Source: Thermoplasmatota archaeon | GTDB lineage: Archaea > Thermoplasmatota > JAQUQK01 | Length of the DNA: 10,985 bases | NCBI GenBank assembly: GCA_028716125.1 | Contig: JAQUQK010000044.1 | Span: forward strand, 1 to 10,985 | Direction: 5' to 3' | Shown: piece after piece, positions 7,028 through 10,985 of the stretch | Layout of the letters: each line of letters starts with the position of its first letter | Position numbering within the stretch: position 1 is the stretch's first letter | Notes under the pieces: model-generated | The model's database searches: none | What the model was told of the DNA's origin: nothing | Seen by the model: only the letters and a program-made list of their open reading frames with translations | Position numbers and translations under genes: made by a program

Positions 7028-7047
7028 TACACCTTAATACACCTTAA
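7028..7047. repeat. Perfect 10-bp tandem duplication at the hupH/hupI junction
   Basis: TACACCTTAA occurs twice head to tail at 7028-7037 and 7038-7047. On the minus strand the second copy creates the present hupH stop (KVY then TAA) and repeats the AAGGTG ribosome binding site of hupI. With one copy removed, hupH would read KVYL and stop at a TGA overlapping the hupI ATG, the same ATGA arrangement seen elsewhere in this operon. Confidence 0.85.
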
Positions 7048-7879
7048 GTATTTCCTGCAAACCTTCGCAGCTATCGGCAATATCTTCCGGCGAGGCGCAG
7101 GCTACACTGCGCACGTCGCTGACTTCCAGGGTATTGAGGATCAAGGTGTCCTCTGAATTGAAATACTGTACCCGCCAGACGAATGTGGTGCCGGTAGCGG
7201 TGATCCGGCAGTTGCCGTAACCACGGGATAGAATGGTCACCGAACCGCCGCCCAGGCGTTGCGCCAAAAACGCCAGATCCTGCTCGGTCTGCGGTAACAG
7301 ACTCAAATTGATGCTATGCGCCTCGCCGCCCGGCCGGTATTCGGCAATTTTGGCGTTGAGTTCGGCCAGCAACGGCGGCGCATTCATCACGCCGGCCGGC
7401 AGTTCCGTCCAGGTAGTATCAATTTGTCCAGCCGTGCCGCTAAAGGCCGATTGCGAAAGCTGTTGCGGGATAATGCCGACTTCCACCGCGTCATGTACGG
7501 TCTGTTGCCGGGAATTGAGTTTTTGCAAACGCCAGACTCCGGCCAGCACCGATTCCTGAATGCGGATGTCTTGCTCGCCGGAACAGATCACGCTGACTTC
7601 GCCTTCACCGAGCAGCTCGTCGATAAATCCCCGGTTCCCTGCGTCCAGTTGTGTCAATTCGATGGGCCCTGAAACCGACGGGAACGCGGCCAGACTCTGC
7701 TGTAATTGCTGTAATACGCTGTTAGCCTGCGTCAAATCCACCGCATTTAAATCCGTCGAAATTTGCGGCATGGCGTAGGTCGCCATTTCCTGCGGCATTT
7801 GCAGGTATTCCAAAGCGACGCCGTCTTCTTCTGCCGGTTGACTGCCTTGTCCGAAAATAGGGAGTGAAATAGAGGTCAT
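7034..7879 (-). CDS. hupH: HupH (HyaF-like) hydrogenase expression/maturation protein
   Basis: HupH/HyaF proteins are cytoplasmic accessory factors for membrane-bound uptake hydrogenases, needed for full activity in air; the exact reaction is not settled. The protein has 281 residues, the usual length. It shows the N-terminal LEYLQMPQEMATY, the GNRGFIDELLGEGEVSVI segment, LAGVWRLQKLN, and the C-terminal HupH domain with LLAELNAKIAEYRPGGEAH, LGGGSVTILSRGYGNCRI and VWRVQYFNSEDTLILNTLEV. No break is visible. The start at 7879 overlaps the stop of the small upstream ORF (ATGA) and has no clear ribosome binding site, so translation may depend on coupling. The C-terminus has been slightly changed by the tandem duplication at 7028-7047. 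Confidence 0.93.
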   Translation of the reverse strand: MTSISLPIFGQGSQPAEEDGVALEYLQMPQEMATYAMPQISTDLNAVDLTQANSVLQQLQQSLAAFPSVSGPIELTQLDAGNRGFIDELLGEGEVSVICSGEQDIRIQESVLAGVWRLQKLNSRQQTVHDAVEVGIIPQQLSQSAFSGTAGQIDTTWTELPAGVMNAPPLLAELNAKIAEYRPGGEAHSINLSLLPQTEQDLAFLAQRLGGGSVTILSRGYGNCRITATGTTFVWRVQYFNSEDTLILNTLEVSDVRSVACASPEDIADSCEGLQEILKVY

Positions 7880-8088
7880 AATGATCGTTGGTTATATTTT
7901 AGAGTTATATTGCACCCAATGCCCAGACGCACGGGATGCTCCTTCTCCAGAGGGAGAAGGCTGGGATGAGGGGATAAAAATAGACTTTTTTCCTTATTTT
8001 GATTTCCCCTCACCCAACCCTCTCCCTCTGGAGAGAGCTTTGCTCTGCTTAAGTCAACAACATTGGGAGTTAAAGTTGGCTCAGTCAT
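7876..8088 (-). CDS. Small ORF between hupE and hupH, largely made of repeat sequence
   Basis: I do not recognise this 70-residue product. It starts at ATG 8088-8086 after a strong AAGGA ribosome binding site that overlaps the hupE stop, and ends in an ATGA overlap with hupH, so it could be translated and couple the two genes. Its first 16 residues (MTEPTLTPNVVDLSRA) and last dozen or so lie outside the repeat, while the middle (SPEGEGWVRG and LSPHPSLLPLE) is plain translation of the palindromic element at 7938-8038. It may be the shell of a small hup gene invaded by the repeat, or a fortuitous frame. hupC and hupD, found near this position in some uptake hydrogenase operons, are absent here, and these residues match neither. 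Confidence 0.3.
   Translation of the reverse strand: MTEPTLTPNVVDLSRAKLSPEGEGWVRGNQNKEKSLFLSPHPSLLPLEKEHPVRLGIGCNITLKYNQRSL
7938..8038. repeat. MITE/REP-like palindromic element between hupE and hupH
   Basis: About 100 bases form one long imperfect palindrome. The left arm (7938-7987) contains TCTCCAGAGGGAGA, CTGGGATGAGGGGA and an A-rich tail. The right arm (about 7995-8038) contains TCCCCTCACCCAACCCT and CTCCCTCTGGAGAGAG. The arms pair with a few gaps, leaving only about 10 unpaired bases in the middle. The sequence type (CTCCCTCTGG...GGGTGAGGGGA) is a widespread proteobacterial intergenic repeat. A short AGAGC-TTT-GCTCT hairpin (8034-8046) flanks the right end. No target duplication is evident. 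In the transcript it would fold into a strong hairpin between hupE and hupH. Confidence 0.75.
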
Positions 8089-8097
8089 GGCGGTTCC

Positions 8098-8688
8098 TTA
8101 TGCGGCGAGCAGCAACCAAGCGCCGATCACGCCGGTCATGGTTCCGTAAACGCGGATAAAACCGGTCGCATTAACGTGCTGTGCGATTAAACCCAGAACC
8201 AGGCCGGAAACATGCGAAGTCGCAGTGCCCGACACAATCCCGGCGATATAAGCGTATGCCGAAGCGCCAACCGGCAATGCGCTGCCGTGCGCCAGCCCGT
8301 GCATTGCGGCAAAGGCTGCAATCGACGTCAGGATAATCGCTTTGGGTAATTTAGCCGTTCCAAAGCTCAGCGCTACGCCGACCGACAACAGCGAGACAAG
8401 AATACCCGTTTCGACATAAGCGAAACCAACCCCGGCTAAGCCGAATAGCGCCCCTGCCGTCATAAATAATAAAAACACGCTTATCGCCTGTTGGGTAAGG
8501 CGGCGGCTTTGACTGCTCGCCCATAAGCCTAAACCCAGCATTGCCAGGAAGTGATCCAGACCCAACAACGGATGCTGGAAACCGTGGCTGAAACCGCCTG
8601 TCGGCAATAAACCGGTATGCGCCGATGCCGCATAAGAAAATGTGCCCAAACCGGCTAATAATAAACCTTGCAATTTGATTTTGTTCAT
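8098..8688 (-). CDS. hupE: HupE/UreJ-family nickel permease-like membrane protein
   Basis: HupE is an inner-membrane protein thought to bring nickel into the cell for hydrogenase assembly. The 196-residue protein starts with a signal-like hydrophobic stretch ending near YAASA (about 23), followed by HTGLLPTGGFSHGFQHPLLGLDH. The family motif HPLLGLDH gives His39, Asp45 and His46, the likely metal-binding residues. A second histidine cluster is FAAMHGLAHG. About six hydrophobic segments follow one another to the C-terminus. The frame is intact. GAGGAA, 6-7 bases before ATG 8688, is a good ribosome binding site and overlaps the hupL stop region. Confidence 0.93.
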   Translation of the reverse strand: MNKIKLQGLLLAGLGTFSYAASAHTGLLPTGGFSHGFQHPLLGLDHFLAMLGLGLWASSQSRRLTQQAISVFLLFMTAGALFGLAGVGFAYVETGILVSLLSVGVALSFGTAKLPKAIILTSIAAFAAMHGLAHGSALPVGASAYAYIAGIVSGTATSHVSGLVLGLIAQHVNATGFIRVYGTMTGVIGAWLLLAA

Positions 8689-8699
8689 AAAACTGTTCC

Positions 8700-10496
8700 T
8701 CAGCGTACTTTAACGTGGGTTAATTCGGTGCCGTCCGGACTGATGATATGCGTCGAACAGGCCAGACACGGATCAAAACTGTGTAAAGTGCGCAAAATCT
8801 CCACCGGTTCTTCGGGACGTTCCATCTTGGTATTCATCAATGCCGCCTCGAACGCGCCAATGTTGCCCTGCTCGTCGCGCGGCGAACCGTTCCAGGTGGT
8901 TGGCACCACGCATTGATAATTAGCAATCTTGGTGTTTTCGATTTTCAGCCAATGCCCCAATGCGCCGCGCGGGGCTTCGGTAAAACCGACGCCTTTGACG
9001 CTGTCCGGCCAGGTTTCAGGATCCCATTTGGCGACATTCGCGGTCGCCAGATCGCCGGATTTGATATTGGCGATCATCTTGTCCATGAAATAGCGCATCT
9101 TGCCGGCCGCCCACTGCGCTTTCAGACCGCGAGCCGCCGTCCTGCCCAAGGTCGAGAACAATGCAGTGACCGGAACGTCCAATGTCTTCAACACGAAACT
9201 GATTTGCTCGGTAATTTCCTTGTTGCCTTGCGCGTAGCCGATCACATAACGCGCCAGAGGGCCTACTTCCATCGCATGACCGCGCCAGCGCGGGGCTTTT
9301 ATCCAGGAATATTTGGCCGCTTCGTCCAGTTCTTTGATGTGAGTGCGGTCGCCCTTGGTGTTCGGCCCCAGTTTGTAGTTGGCTTCGGTGATACCGTCCC
9401 ACGGATGCAGGCCCAGCGATTCATCCGGGTATTTGTACCAGGAGTGCGGGATAAATTCCTTGATTTGTTCAGGATCGGTCAAATCGACTTCATGCACTTT
9501 GGTCAAGTCGCCGTTGATGATCGCGCCGCGCGGCATCAATAGATTCGCCGCTGAATAGTCGTTAGCATTATCGGGAATATCGCCGTAAGACAACAGGCTT
9601 TGCCCGGAAATACCGCCGCCGTATATCCAGCCTTTATAAAATCCAGCGATAGCCAGTAAATCGGGAATGTAAACCTGATCGGTAAAGGTGAGGGTGCGGT
9701 CGATCAACGACGACGCCAGATTCAACTGCTCCATGTTAATCGCACCGCTGGTGCCGACGCCGTCGATATTGATTACGCACGGTACGCCGCCGACCAGCCA
9801 GTTCGGATGCGGGTCTTTGCCGCCGAAAACGGTGCGGATTTTCATGATGTCTTTTTGAAAATCCAACGCTTCCAGGTAATGCGTCACCGCCATTAAATCG
9901 GCTTCCGGCGGCAATAAATAGGCCGGGTTAGTCCAATAACCGTTCTTGAACGGACCCAGTTGTCCGGACTCGACAAACTTCAATAAGCGGTTTTGGGTAT
10001 CGCGAAAATAGCCGGGCTACGATTTGGGATTATGCGGCGAAATCTTTTGTTGTAACGCCGAGGTCGCAACCGGATCGGCTTTCAACGCATTGACCGGATT
10101 AACCCAGTCCAGCGCATGCAAATGATAAAAATGCACCAGATGGTCTTGCACCTGCAAGCTTAACTGCATCAGGTTGCGGATCGAATTGGCGTTTTCGGGA
10201 ATCGTAATCTTTAATGCATCTTCGACTGCGCGCACCGAAGTCAAGGCATGAGTACCGGTACAGACGCCGCAGATCCTTTGCACGAAAGCCCAGGCATCGC
10301 GCGGGTCGCGACCTTTTAAAATCACTTCCAGGCCGCGCCACATGGTGCCGCTGGAGATCGCGTTACGGATGATATTGTCTTCGTCGATATTGACTTCGCA
10401 ACTCATATGGCCTTCGATACGAGTGACCGGATCGATCACAACGCGGCGGCCAGCGTCATTCAAATTAAAGCCGTTGGGGGTGTGGGTGACTGTCAT
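8700..10496 (-). pseudogene. hupL: HupL, [NiFe] hydrogenase large subunit, interrupted by an in-frame TAG
   Basis: HupL carries the Ni-Fe active site of the membrane-bound uptake hydrogenase. The frame from ATG 10496 to TGA 8702-8700 has 598 codons, the normal length, with one TAG at 10019-10017 (codon 160). Before it stands SPHNPKS and after it PGYFRDTQNRLLKFVESGQ, where relatives have KSSPGYF, so a Ser codon TCG became TAG. Both metal motifs are intact: RICGVC (Cys76, Cys79) and DPCLACSTH (Cys577, Cys580), followed by the 15-residue tail (IISPDGTELTHVKVR) normally cut off by the maturation protease. Unless the TAG is suppressed or a base error, the chain ends at 159 residues without the second Cys pair. 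The start overlaps the hupS stop (ATGA), with AGGAG upstream. An internal TTG near 9983 opens a 427-codon frame, but a restart product would lack the first Cys pair. Confidence 0.92.
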
Positions 10497-10985
10497 TGTT
10501 GATCTGCTCCTGATTGATTAGCGCCAGGTTTTTTAGAACGGTTCAGCGCTGTCAATCCGGCGTGTGCGGCAATGCCGACGCCGACCACGGCTGCTGCGGT
10601 ACCGCCGACCGCATCGGCATTGGCTTCGATACCGAAGTCATTAATATCGGTCAGACGCTGGTAAAAGCTGCCTTTGTCCCAGAAACCATCCTCTGAACAA
10701 CCGATGCAACCGTGACCGGCTTGAATCGGAAACGAGCCTTCATTCCAGCGCACTGTCGAACAGGCGTTATAAGTAGTCGGGCCTTTGCAGCCCATTTTGT
10801 AAAGGCAATGTCCTTGCCGCGCGGCTTCGTCATCCCAATGCTCGACGAATTGTCCGGCGTCGAAATGCGGGCGGCGCTAACATTTATCGTGAATGCGCTG
10901 GCTGTAAAACATCTGCGGACGTCCCTGACGATCCCGGGTCGGCAGTTGTTCGAAGGTCAACAGATAAGCCACCACGGCGGTCATT
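10493..10985 (-). pseudogene. hupS: HupS, [NiFe] hydrogenase small subunit, C-terminal part with in-frame TAG
   Basis: HupS carries three iron-sulfur clusters that lead electrons from the active site to the membrane. The N-terminal part lies beyond the right edge. The visible frame reads YLLTFEQLPTRDRQGRPQMF and RIHDKC, meets TAG at 10879-10877, and goes on in the same frame with RRPHFDAGQFVEHWDDE. Relatives have Tyr at the TAG (DKCYRRPHF), so one base change explains it. Cluster ligands are otherwise present: His and Cys of RIHDKC, CLYKMGC for the distal cluster, and NACSTV plus GHGCIGC for the medial one. A hydrophobic stretch (AVGGTAAAVVGVGIAAHAGL) near the end is the C-terminal membrane anchor. 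If the TAG is real, the product lacks most of the distal and all of the medial ligands. The TGA stop overlaps the hupL start. Confidence 0.9.

Noticed and set aside
7938..8038. Intrinsic terminator between hupE and hupH
   Set aside because: The hairpin is strong but has no T run directly after it on the minus strand, and its sequence is that of a dispersed repeat.
8913..9542. Long plus-strand open frame of 209 codons
   Set aside because: It lies wholly antisense to hupL, whose frame has clear family motifs; the product shows no recognisable domain.
10017..10019. Selenocysteine or pyrrolysine at the hupL and hupS stops
   Set aside because: Selenocysteine uses TGA, and the expected residues are Ser and Tyr at ordinary positions. 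Nothing in the window suggests pyrrolysine genes, which would lie elsewhere.

Overview
This window is a [NiFe] uptake-hydrogenase locus. Every gene is read from the minus strand, so transcription runs from high to low coordinates. Hydrogenase proteins of the Hup/Hya type, the set hupS-hupL-hupE-hupH-hupI-hupJ-hupK-hypA-hypB-hypF, and several REP-like intergenic repeats point to a gammaproteobacterium. A methanotroph-like member (Methylococcales) is my best guess, from family resemblance only.

Layout in transcription order. The C-terminal part of the small subunit hupS enters at the right edge and overlaps the large subunit hupL by ATGA. Then come hupE (nickel permease-like), a short unexplained ORF filled by a palindromic repeat, hupH (HyaF-like), hupI (rubredoxin), hupJ (HybE-like chaperone) and hupK (scaffold-like HupL homologue). 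A REP-like repeat pair precedes hypA and hypB. Next are a decayed VapB/VapC-like toxin-antitoxin pair, a roughly 50-codon remnant of hypE, and an intact hypF. At the left edge a separate gene begins: the N-terminus of an isocitrate/isopropylmalate-type dehydrogenase with its own likely promoter.

The main message is decay. hupS and hupL each carry one in-frame TAG with full homology continuing in the same frame beyond it. hupK has a 10-bp tandem duplication and a probable 1-bp deletion. hypE has lost its middle and keeps only the N-terminal SHGGG region fused in frame to the C-terminal PRIC end. Both toxin-antitoxin genes have one in-frame TAA. hypC, hypD, hupC (cytochrome b) and hupD (protease) are not in the window. 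In contrast hupE, hupH, hupI, hupJ, hypA, hypB and hypF look intact. A second 10-bp tandem duplication has changed the hupH/hupI junction without breaking either gene.

If all this is real, the cell probably cannot make this hydrogenase. It could still do so if amber codons are suppressed and HypC, HypD, HypE, a protease and a cytochrome are supplied from elsewhere. The hypE deletion and the 10-bp duplications are hard to explain as base-calling noise. The single-base nonsense codons need read support.
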